From Desertimonas sp963733085 (lineage in GTDB: Bacteria > Actinomycetota > Acidimicrobiia > Acidimicrobiales > Ilumatobacteraceae), in NCBI GenBank assembly GCA_963733085.1, contig CAVTBY010000002.1:496001-560000 (forward strand): 64,000 nt of DNA. Direction: 5' to 3'. Both the position numbers and the translations under genes were made by a program. Under the pieces are notes generated by a model that saw nothing but the letters and a program-made list of their open reading frames with translations, did not search any database and was not told where the DNA came from. Positions 34,729 through 45,258 of this stretch are shown here, one piece after another (within the stretch, counting starts at the first letter, position 1; each line of letters begins with the position of its first letter).

Positions 34729-36200
34729 TCACTGAGTCCTTGGCCGGAAAACGTAGAGGAACTGGTACCCGAACATCGTCGGCCAGATGCGTGCCGCTCG
34801 GTGATCCACCGCCGCTGCGGCTCGGACGAGGCGACCCCTCGACGATTCGTTCCCACGTTCCAGGACTTCTGTGATCGGTGAGCCGACGACCGTCCGTGCG
34901 ACGACCTCGACGCCACAGTCGTCGAGCATCCGTTCGAAGCTGCGCCGCGTGAAGAAGCGCACATGACCTCGATCGAGCAGCCCACGCTGGTCGTAGTCGA
35001 AGCGTCCAAGCGCCACCCGGGTTCGCGGGATACCAGTGGGCGAAGTTTGGGACGCTGGCGAGGAGGAGCCCGTGCGGCGCAAGTCTCGACACGATCTCCG
35101 ACGATCAGTGACTCGGGAGCGATGGTGTGCTCGAGGACGTCAGCGGCCACCACGTAGTCGAACGGACCGCCGAGCTTCGTCGGGCAAGCCGTGATTGAGG
35201 TCTGCTTCGACGAACCTGTCGACGCGGTCGCCGACTCCATCGTGTTTGTCGACGTCGACTCCGGTGACTTGATAGCCGAAGGAACGGGCGACGGCACCGA
35301 AGCGGCCATCGGAACAGCCGACGTCGAGCAGGCGCCCAGGTTCTCGTTCCGACGAGCCATTTCAGGAGCACGCCGTGCGACGAGTTCGGTGTAGAGCTTC
35401 AGCTCGTAGGGCTGCTCCTCGGCAGTCGGGGAGTGTCCGAAGCCCATTTTTCGCAGGCGGTAGCGCAGGACGTCAGCGGTGACATCCTTGGCGTAGCGAA
35501 TGCCGTTCGACGTAGCAGATCTCGTCGCCGTAGTACGTCGGGATCGGCACCTCGTGGATGGTCTTTCCCGCCTCATGGAGTCCGAGGATGATCTCGGTGT
35601 CGAAATCGAACCCATTGGAGTACGACTCGAAGGGGATGTCGACGAGGGCGTCGGTCCGATAGGCGCGGTAGCCGCTGTGCCACTCCGATAAGTCGAGGCC
35701 GACCAGTGCGTTCTGCATCGTCGTCAGGATGCGGTTGCCCGGCGAACTTGTAGAGGGGCATGCCACCTTCGCGGGCGGCCCCTCGCGTCAACATCCGCGA
35801 TCCGAGCACGGCGTCGGCACGGCCCTCGACGAGCGGGGCGACGATGTCGTCGATCACCTCGGGGGCGTACTGCCCGTCGCCGTGGAGCAGCACGACGATG
35901 TCGAGGCCGTGGGCGATCGCCCAGCGGTACCCGCTCTTCTGGTTGCCGCCATAGCCAAGGTTGCGGTCGTGGCGGACGACGCGTCAGCGGCAGGTCGCCG
36001 CGCGCCTGGTAGTCAAGCCCGACCTCGTGCGTGCCGTCCGCGCTGGCATCGTCGCACACCAGGATCTGGTCGACGGTGCGTCGAAATCGCTCCGGCAGTC
36101 GATCGAGCACGGACCACAACGTCGACTCGGCGTTGTAGGCAACGATGAGCACACCGACACGCGGCGTCGAGCGTGCGATGTGCCGGTGGCAGCCACGCAC
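34729..36200 (-). CDS. Bifunctional GT2 glycosyltransferase / class I SAM methyltransferase, multiply frameshifted
   Basis: In order, across frames: VGVLIVAYNAESTLWSVLD and QILVCDDASADGT (nucleotide-sugar site), VVLLHGDGQYAPEVIDD (metal-binding motif), DLSEWHSGYRAYRTDAL and IHEVPIPTYYGDE of a DPM1-like GT2. A linker (VTADVLRYRLRKMGFG) follows, then LLDVGCSDGRFG (SAM motif I), DYVVAADVLEHT, and RGHVRFFTRRSFERML to the stop at 34729. Five or six single-base shifts separate the pieces. The fusion is a catalogued actinobacterial architecture, likely making a lipid-linked sugar or modifying a glycan. Divergent from the AftD-like gene, so probably part of the same envelope pathway. GTG start at 36200 is uncertain. 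Confidence 0.7.
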
Positions 36201-36282
36201 CCGCAGTGTAACGATGGCCCATTACTCTCGGTAGCCGTGGGGGCGTCTGCTCGTCGAGCTTGCTCGCGATCGCGTCCCGGCG

Positions 36283-39200
36283 ATGACGGCTGCCCAACGA
36301 TCGATCGAGCGGCTCCGCCTGTTCGCCATCTCGCTGGCCCTGACACTGGTAATGGTCGCCCAGGACGCCGGACGCACCGCTGCCGACACGAAGCTCGACC
36401 TCGTCGTCGACCCGGCGCGGTTCCTGAGCCAGGCGGTGTCGATGTGGGATCCGCTCGGTGAGGGCGGACGACTGCAGAACCAGGCCTACGGCTACCTGTT
36501 CCCGATGGGGCCGTTCTTCGTCGTTCGCTCGATGGCTGGACGTTCCGCCGTGGGCGACCCAGCGGTTGTGGGAGTCGGCGTTGTTGGTCGCTGCGTTCCT
36601 CGGGATGTACTGCGTGACGCGAGCCCTCGGGGTATCAGCATTCTGGCCGGCGGTTGGTGCCGGTCTCGTGTACGCGCTGACGCCGCGGGTGCTCGCGGAG
36701 ATCACGTCCAACTCGGCCGAGCTTGTTGCCGACGATGGTCTTGCCGTGGGTGCTGCTCCCGCTGATTCGCGGAGCCGAGGGCGGCTCGCCGCGCCGCGCA
36801 GCGGCGCTCAGCGGTATCGCCCTGCTGTTCGCTGGTGGGACCAACGCCGGCGCCACGCTGGCGATCCTGCCGATTCCACTGCTGTGGCTGCTGACACGTA
36901 CGCGCGGTCCGCGCCGCACGCGCCCTGCTGCGTGGTGGGGTGTCGCGCTCGTGCTCGCCACGAGTTGGTGGGTCGGTCCCGCTGCTCGTTCTCGGGCGGT
37001 ACAGCCCGCCATTCCTCGACTGGATCGAGGCGGCTGAGAACACCACCGTGTCGACGTCGCTGTTCGCGGCGCTGCGCGGCGCTCCGCACTGGGTGACCTA
37101 CCTCGGGCCAGGCTGGTGGCCGGCGGGTTGGACCTACGTCGCGACCCCGGCAGTCGTCCTGGCGACCGCCGTCGTCGCGGCACTCGGACTCGCCGGTCTG
37201 ACGCTGCCGCGGCACGCCACATCGACTGTTTCTCGGTGCCTGCTCTGGGCGCTGGCCTGGTGGCGGTGACGCTTCGGTCACGCCGCTGCCGTCGGCCCGG
37301 TCTTCGATGACCGCAGCCCGGTCGCTGGCTCGACGGACCGCTGGTGGCATTTCGCAACGTCCACAAGTTCCAGCCACTCATCACGCATGCCGCTCGCGGT
37401 CGGTTTCGGCGTCGCCATGGCTCGCGTTCATCTCCGACGCCGATCACGAGCCATGGGCACGAGCCCGCTTGCGAGACCTCTGCCGACGCGTTTCGCGCTC
37501 GCTCGTGTCGGTGGTGACGATCGGCGGTCTCGCCGTCGCACCGGCGCTGGACAATCAACTCGTGTCGGCGGCCCGCGAGCGAGTCCGTCGCCGCATGGTG
37601 GCGAGGTGCGGCGCGCTGGCTGGCCGGCCAACAGCGAGGGGAGTCGCGCGCTGATCGTGCCCGGGGCGCCGTTCCCGACCTACCTCTGGGGCGAGACCGT
37701 CGACGAGGCGATCCAACCGGTTGCCGAATCTCCGTGGGTCGTGCGCAGCGCCGTGCCGCTCGCCCAGCCCGGCCTCATCCGTCTGCTCGACGTCGTCGAA
37801 GGTCGTCTGGCGTCGGGCGCGCGCCGACCCATCACTCGCTGCCCATTGCTGGCACCGGCGGGGATCGGCTTCGTCGTCGTCCGTCACGACCTCGACTCGA
37901 TCGCGTCGTCAGCCGTGCCCCAGAGCCTGGTCCGCAGCACCCTCGAAGCGTCGCCCGGGATTCGAACGTGCAGCCAGCCTCGGACCGCGGATCGGCGAGC
38001 CCGGCGGCCGGACGTGGCTCGTCGACGGCGGTGCCGGCGGCCCACGGCCGGCGATCGAGATCTACGAGGTCGCCGGCGCCCCAGGCGCGGGTGACGCTGC
38101 TGAGCGCCGATGGGACGGTGCGGTCGAACGGGTCGTCGGACATGCTCGCGTCACTGGTCGACGGCGGTCTGCCGGCGATCGACGCCTGTGCTGTTCGGCG
38201 ACTGACGGACAGCACCTCGACCTCGGATCATGAGATGACGTCGCGACCGACGGCGTGCGCCGCCAACAGGACTCGTTCGGGGGTCCATTCCGAAGGTCCA
38301 GGACGCTGGCAGTGAACGAGCCGTTCGAAGGTGACCGGCGGGTGTTCGACTATCTGCCCGATGGCGTTTCTACGCTGTCGACCTTTCGATTCCTCGGTGT
38401 CGCCGAGCGTGACGGCATCGTCGTCCGGCGCGGAGGTCAGAACCGTGTTCAACTCGAACCCGGCGTACGGCCCGTGGTCGGCGCTCGACTCGGACCCTGA
38501 ATCCGCGTGGAGAAGTGCTTCATGGAACGGTGCACTCGGGCAGTGGCTCGAGGTTCGGTTCACCGAGCCCGTCGACCCTCGCTCAGTCTCCGTCAGGTTC
38601 GCCGCAGACGCGCAGCCGCTGCCCACGAGGGTCGAAGTGACGACAGACTCGGCACGCTCGACCGTTTCGGTACGTCCGGCCGCAGTCGTTCAACGATTGG
38701 CTGTACCGGAGGGGACGACGTCGATGTTGCGCCTGACCATCCGGGCGGTTGACGGCGGAGGACCGGGCGTCGGAGTCGCGATCGCTGATCTCGAGATACC
38801 CGGTGTCGAGCCTGAACGCACGCTCGCGGTGCCGGACATCGGCGCGCCGGCGCTATTGCGCTTTGCCGTCGCGCCCGGGTATCGCTCCGACTGCCTCGCG
38901 GTGCCTATCGGGGTGGTGTGCGATCCCGTCTCGGGCGCGCCACGAGCGAGGAGTCGGCTGCGCTGGATCGCACGTTCACGTTGACGGCACCTCGTTCGTA
39001 CGAGGCCTCGGCGATGGTTCGCCTCATCCCCGGAGCAGGTCCTCGACCGTCTGCTCGATACCGGTGGCGCAGTTCGCGCCAGCGCCACTTCCGTCGACAG
39101 CGCCGACCCGCGAGTTCGCGCTGGAGCGGCCGTCGACGGCGACGTGACAACCGCCTGGGTCGCCGACAGCGCCGACGCCGACGCCTCGTTGTCGCTCGAC

Positions 39201-40380
39201 CTCGGAGGTGAACGACTCGTTCGCGCTTTGCGCATCGTCGTCAATGGCGATGCCCCGATTGCTCGACCGACGGTCGTCTGGGTACAGGCCGGCGACGAGA
39301 CGTGGGTCGGCGCCTTGCCGCCAGACGGCCTGATCCGGCTGCCGTGGCCCGCGTCCACCGACTCCGTCGAGATCACGATCGCCGAGTCCGAGCGACGGCA
39401 GACGATCTCGATCCGCGACCGGAGCGTCCGACGGCTTCCCGCAGGCATCACCGAGGTTCGACTCGATCCATCCATTCCGGCTCGAGAGATCACGGCAGCC
39501 GTCGACGTCGGGTGCGATGCCGGCCTGACGCTGGTCGTCGATGGCGTCTCCGTACCGCTCGCGGTGTCGGCCGACCGCTCTGACGTTCTCGCAGGTTTCC
39601 CCGTGCTGGCGACACCGTGCGGGGACGCATCGGTGCCGCTGGACGCAGGCGAACACCGTCTCAGCCTCTCGGCCACGAACTGGGCGGCGCCGACGGCGCT
39701 CACGTTGTCCGACGCGGACATATCTGCCGCAACTCCGTCGCCGGGTGAGTTCGGTATCGACGATTGGGGGGCCACATAGCCGACACGTCCGCGTTGACGC
39801 AGCGTCGACGTCGATCCTGCTCGTCCATGAGAACTTCAACGATGGCTGGAGAGGTCGAATCGACGGCCGGTCGCTCGAGTCAGTTCGGGTCGACGGTTGG
39901 CAACAGGGCTTTGTCGTGCCGGCGGGCACGGCCGGAGTCGTCGATCTGTCCTACTCACCGCAACGAGTGGTTGTTGCCGGCCTTGTGGTCGGTGCGGCGG
40001 GTGTTCCGGCCCTGATCGCGCTCGCATTCGTACGGCCGCGGGGGCGCCCACCCAGCCCAGTCGGCGAGCGTGCCGCCCGCGTCCCGGTTGCCATCGCAGT
40101 GGTTCTGGCTCTTGGCGGGCTTCTCACCGGCGCTGTCGGGCTCGTCGCCATTGCCGCCGTGCTCGCCATTGGCGGTCCACTGCTCGGCCGGGCGTCTGTG
40201 CGCGTGGCCACGTTCGTCGGGCCGGCGGTGTTGCTGACAGCGGGGGTCATCGTGGCAACGGCTGGTTCGCCGACCGCGATGATCATCCGTGCAAGCTCGT
40301 CCGTCGTTCAGACGTTGTGCGTTGTTGCCGTGGCGATCACATTGGTGGCCGGACTTCCCCGCCACGGTTCGGATCCGTAG
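36283..40380 (+). CDS. AftD-like alpha-(1->3)-arabinofuranosyltransferase, multiply frameshifted
   Basis: Total span about 1366 codons, the usual size of AftD/DUF3367 proteins. Pieces in order: TKLDLVVDPARFLSQAVSMWDP and NQAYGYLFPMGPFF (signature of the GT-C domain), helices LLPLIRGAEGG and TRPAAWWGVALVLA, PPFLDWIEAAENTTVSTSLF, then LIVPGAPFPTYLWGETVDEA. Next is a discoidin-like carbohydrate-binding part (NSNPAYGPWSALDSDPESAW) and a final lipid-facing domain (LVHENFNDGWRGRIDG, then several helices). At least ten frame changes, both sides always family-like. AftD adds branching arabinose to arabinogalactan and lipoarabinomannan in mycobacteria; the acceptor here is unknown. Confidence 0.75.
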
Positions 40381-41564
40381 CGCAACATCGGGCGCTCGAG
40401 CAGGAACCACGACAGACAGCCGCACGCCACGGCGCCGACGACGGTTGTCGAGACCAGGGCAGGAAAGTGACCTCCGAACGGCCGAAATCGAACGACTGCT
40501 GAAGTGCGACCATCACGGGAAGATGCCAGAGGAACGTCCCGTAGGCAGTGACACCGAGGAGCTGAGCCGGACGGCTGCCGAGCACTCGCCGGCGGTCCGG
40601 GTTACCGAGGGCGACCGGGAGAACCGTGAAGAACGCGGCCAGCCCGTACAACACGTGCTCGGTGGTCCATTGCCAGAATGAGGGTGCGGCGACGTTTCGG
40701 GGAGTGCCGAGCTGGGTGGCCGAGAGCAACCAGAGCAGGGCAGCGACGGACCAGCAGCTGCCCGGAGCCGCCGCCCAACCGCTAACGGTTCGTCGCATCC
40801 AGCCCAGCGGAGCGACATCGGGCCGAGCCGACGCGATGACCGCGAGGAACATCCCGAACGCGAACCAGTCCAGATAGGCGGGAAGCCATTGCTGCGCTGG
40901 TCGGCCGAGATCCCAGCTCCTTTGCAGGATGTTGAACAGCGACCGCGACGCAGAACCACAGCCCGACGACCGCCAGGTGTCGTCGCTCCGCCGAGGTGGC
41001 GTCGCGGGCGCCCGTGGCCGCGATTGTGCCGACCACTGGAACCAGTATGCAGAAGCCGACCAGGACGCTGATCGACCAGAGATGCGACAGGTACACGTTG
41101 ATGTACCTGAAGTCGACGGCCTGAATCAGCACGACGTGGCGCAACCAGTCGGCGACCGACTCTGAACGCTCGGTCAGTGCGAACGTCACGGCCACGGTCA
41201 ACCACAGTGCCGGCACGATTCGAATGGCGCGACGTTGCCAGAAGCGCACGACGCTCGGTCCGACAGCGCCGGGAGCCTGGTACAAAGCAAATGGCTGATA
41301 CATCAGGAACCCGGACAGCACAAAGCAGATGGCGATACCGACGTCGAGCCGGCCGAGGAGAGCAGCGAGGAAGTCGTTGCCGGCCGAACGACCAGTCGAG
41401 AACGCCACTTGGTGGACGACGACTGCGAGCACCGCGAACCCTCGCACTCCATCGATTGCGGCGACGCGAGTGGACGCCGAAGCATGAGTCGCCGTAGACG
41501 GGAGCGAAGGCGGCGCATTCACGATTGGGATTCGCGGCGGGTCCTCAGGGAGTTCGTCGATCAA
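40308..41564 (-). CDS. Acyltransferase 3 family membrane protein (OafA-like), frameshifted
   Basis: From about 41564 (TTG start uncertain). IDGVRGFAVLAVVVHQV holds the essential His of the family; GIAICFVLSGFLMYQPF and FWQRRAIRIVPALW are its second and third marks. Frame shifts near 40920 (to WLPAYLDWFAFGMFLAV) and near 40450 (to SWFLLERPMLRYGSEPW, the usual C-terminus). Ten or so helices. Acetylates or acylates surface sugars. Converges with the AftD-like gene, overlapping its last 73 bases if the stop at 40308 is right. Confidence 0.75.
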
Positions 41565-41622
41565 CGGCAGTCTTCCCTACCCCGCCCGCTGGGACGGGTT
41601 CGGCGACAAATCCCAACGACAC

Positions 41623-43043
41623 CTACGCCCCGGAGTGGATGATGCGCGAGTCGATCGGTTCATCCTCTTCGATTGGTCGACTTGATCTGGCGCGTTCCCA
41701 CCACATGACGAGGGCGACCGCCGCGAGCAGAACCACGGTCGGCTCGGCGGCGGGCGCGGAGCCGATGCGATCCGTAGTAGAGGACGACGGTGATGAACAC
41801 CTGCACCACGGGGACCAGGAGCCACCATCCGCGCACCGACCTTCCGACGTGACAGCACCATCCAGCCCACGACGGCGAGCGGGGTGAGCACCCAGAACGA
41901 GACGATGCCCGCCCAGGACACCCACTCGTCCTTGTCGTCCCCGACGTCGTGAGCGACCAACGATGAGAGGCCATAGACGTCGAGCGTTCTGGCGACCCGT
42001 GCCGCCATCACGACCGGAAGCCGCTCGACGTGGGAGTTGATGTAAACGAGTGCACGTTACGCGTCGCGCCAGGGAACGCTCGGACGCATCCGGTTCGCCC
42101 GGGTCGTGACCGATGCCGACGGGCTCGAGGGGGGCCAGGCAAAGGAGGTCCCAGCCCCCGATCTCTCGGTAGTAGCTGCCGTCACAGTTTGCACCCAACA
42201 GCGTGCTGCCGTCGTTCGTGCTGAGAAAGACCGATTCATCGAACCGATTCGCGTTGTAGATGCTCCACGGCAGCAGCGTCGCTATGCCGGCGAGGAGGAT
42301 GGCGATCGCCGGCCAAATCGGTCGCCCTCGTCGTCGACACATCGAGCGCGGAGACAATCGCAAACCCTGGTATCAGCAGGGAGATCTCGCTGCGGGTGAG
42401 CGCACCGAGGCCGGCGAGCACACCCAACAGGATCGCCGAGCGGATCGTCGGTTTCCGGTGATGGCCGATCGCGACGTACGAGCGCGAGAGACACCAAGAA
42501 GATTGCGATCGTCTCGGACATGATGACCGCGTTGTGGATCCACAGGTTCGGATACACGGCCGCGATCGCTGCGGCGATGAGGCCCACCCGCTCAGCCGTG
42601 CCCCGTCCTTCGGTGAACGTTGGTCCGGCAAGGGCGGTGGCAAGGCGCCGTCCAGTGAGGCCTACCACAGTGATCGTGGCGATGCCGAGGAGGGTCAAGG
42701 CGAATCGTTGGCGGAACACACCATCACTGGATCCGAGGCTCCACGGCGTCAAATAGAGCGAGGTCATCATCCCGTGCTCGGCACCCGGCTGCTCGGTCAG
42801 CCCGTCCTCGAACCACTGCCCCTCGGCGTTGAGTCCAGCCTGGGTCGAGTAGTACAGCCCAGCATTGAGCCGAAGCATCTCGTCTGCCTTGGCGAAAATT
42901 AGGTAGCCCAACCGCCACACGGCACCCACGGCCGTGATGAACGCGAGCGCGCGACTGAACGAGGCCTTGGCGCCGATCCACGAGGCCGTACCTAGTTCCG
43001 TCACACGTTGGACACCGTCGTCAGCTGTCGCAGTTGCAGTCAT
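41623..43043 (-). CDS. GT39-type membrane glycosyltransferase, frameshifted
   Basis: N-terminal frame: FITAVGAVWRLGYLIFAKADE with the Asp-containing first loop, TPWSLGSSDGVFRQRFALTLLG, and AAAIAAVYPNLWIHNAVIMSETIAIFL, a pattern of ArnT/PMT-like GT-C enzymes. After shifts near 42480, 42330, 42060 and 41750 it continues with LAGLGALTRSEISLLIPG, LLPWSIYNANRFDES, WAGIVSFWVLTPLAVVGW and VMWWERARSSRP to the stop at 41623. Likely transfers a sugar from a polyprenyl phosphate donor. Belongs to the 31-47 kb envelope region. Confidence 0.65.
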
Positions 43044-45088
43044 TCGGACACGGCCCCCGCCGATCGTGGCGACATGGCGCCCACAGAGTAGTTGTCGGGT
43101 GCTGGACCAATCGCGCTCACGGCTCGCACCGTTCTGCGGGTTGGAGAGGGACCGCAGAGGGCGGTGCCACCATCACGGTCACTTGGTCGAGAGCCGACCC
43201 CACCTCCAGGTCGACCCAACGATGGAAGCTGGCACGCAGCTCGCTCGGCATGCCAAGACGCGCTCCACTCACTCATGCGTGCAAGTGTCCTTGCCAGACC
43301 AGTTGCTGGCCGACCTGGCGAGGACATAACCGTGCGAAGCTCCGGCAGTTCTCGGCCAGCGAGGAACTCCAAAGTGCTGACGTCGACCTCGACCGAGCCG
43401 TCGCGTAGCCAGTCGCCGAACTTGCGGTCAAGAGAGAGAAGCTCGGCCTCATCGCTCTCGCTGAACGCGTCGACTCGGGCGATGACGATCTCGCCGTCGC
43501 GAGGCTCCGCATGGCCTCCCCCGTCAGCGAGAACGATGCGATTCAGTTCGTCGTCGGTCGAGCACCTGCCCGTTCCGAACCGATAGATGTTGCCGCTTCC
43601 CGGTTCAAACACAAATGCAATTCCAGCTCGTTGGAGTTCGGCCAGGAAGACGGTCCGCACGTATGAGTCGAAGGATGCCGCGTGAGTAATCGACGACGAG
43701 TGGTCCGGTGACGTCGTGCACGCGAAGCCACACCGCCATCTGATCGGTGAGTGGCCGCACGATGCGCTGCCCTGCCGTCTCCGCGCCCACCACTGCAGCA
43801 AAATGGTCGATTGGACGTGAGGCAATAGCCGTCATCGCTATCCCCGCCAAGCAACACACGACGATTCCGCTCCGTGAGACAAACCACCTGCGCAGAATCT
43901 TCGAGCGAGCCGACAATCCGGCCGCGAGCCCAACGGTGAGGAACACGCCGGTGGACCACATCCAGAAGTAGTTCTGCGGGATGATGCCGAACACGCTCTT
44001 CGGTATCCGAGCGCCGGCCACCACCGCAGCGACGAGTGCTGCCATGGCGATACCTGCGAGGACCGCAAGGGCATGGTGTCCTCGACGGGTAGCGGTGAGC
44101 AGCGCTGTGGCCAGTAACGCAATCCAAAGGGCGAGCGCGAGCGCTGCGACTGGAACTGATGCGAGATCGACCAGTGACGTCAGCTGCCACATGGTCCCGG
44201 GGAGCCAGAACTGCGGCGGCAGCAGCACGGTGCTGGCAACCACCTGCGCACCGACGGTCCAGCCGACGCCCTCGCCGGCTGTCCGATTCGCGAGTACGGC
44301 ACCAAGATTTCCTTCGCCGGCGAATTGATCCCAAAGTGTCTGTGCCCAGCACAGCACGCCAACCCCGAGGCCGATCAGAAGGTGCCGCGTGGCCTTAGCT
44401 TCTTGCCATCGGCCGTGGACCGTGACCACATAGGCGCTGAGCCCGACGAGGACAAGCAGCAGCGTCTGAAACACGTACGTGAGATGAGTCTGTGCAATGA
44501 GGCTGGCTGCGAACACCATCGGTCCGATTGCCGTTCCCCGACCCATAGCTGTCGCCCACACCAACCACAGCAACGCCCAATACGGCATCAGCAGGTAGAT
44601 CTGTTGACGAGGGTCGATGAATGCCTGCGAACCGATCACGGCCTCGAGAGCGAGCGTCGCAAGCATCGCGGCCGCAGCGCCGCCCGGGCCGAGAAGTCCT
44701 CGGGCGCACCACCAGACCGCGAGCACCGCACTACCGGCGACCAGGCCCACGCCGACCGCGGTGCCCCAGTATGGATCCACCTTCGTGAACGGAGCAAGCA
44801 AGTCGAGTTGTAACGGCCCGAGGTTTCGGATCGCCTCTCCGATGCTCGCTGACGCCGAGGACCACGCTCCCAGCCACGGATGGTGAGCGGTCAGGACATT
44901 CGCGAACGTACGGTAAAGAAGCCGGCATCGGACGTTGGAACCCATCCCGTGACACCGGCCCGTACAACCGTCACGACGATCGGCGCGAGCGCTAGTGCCA
45001 ATGTCACCTTGGCGAACAGCGAAGTCCACTGAGTCTTGGCCGAGGCCATGGATGTCAACGCCCTAGGTGGCTCGACGGTGGTCGACAC
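43040..45088 (-). CDS. Large polytopic membrane protein, GT-C-like, frameshifted
   Basis: Start at the ATG at 45088 (MSTTVEPPRALTS), helix LALALAPIVVTVVRAG and the loop TSDAGFFTVRS. After a shift near 44940: NVLTAHHPWLGAW, LDLLAPFTKVDPYWGTAVGVG and about eight helices to GPLVVDYSRGI. Another shift near 43680 gives VFEPGSGNIYRFGTG and FLAGRELPELRTVM. The stop at 43040 is in the last frame, but text after about 43270 is not convincing, so the 3' end is uncertain. The soluble end may be extracytoplasmic. Probably a sugar transferase or glycan-assembly protein; no family named with confidence. Confidence 0.5.
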
Positions 45089-45258
45089 AGCGATCGATTC
45101 ACGCTAGTGAGGTTGCGCTCGCCGATACTTCGATTGCTGTCGCCGCGTTTGAATTGGGTATCTCACCGCGCCGATGAGAACCCGCAAACCGCGACGTTCT
45201 CCGTCCGCCTTCCTGGGGTCACCTACACTCGCCTCGGTGCCGCACGGGGGACGACACG

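Noticed and set aside
34745..36200. Plus-strand open frames across the GT2-methyltransferase region
   Set aside because: Glycosyltransferase and methyltransferase motifs are consistently on the minus strand, so the plus-strand frames are shadows.
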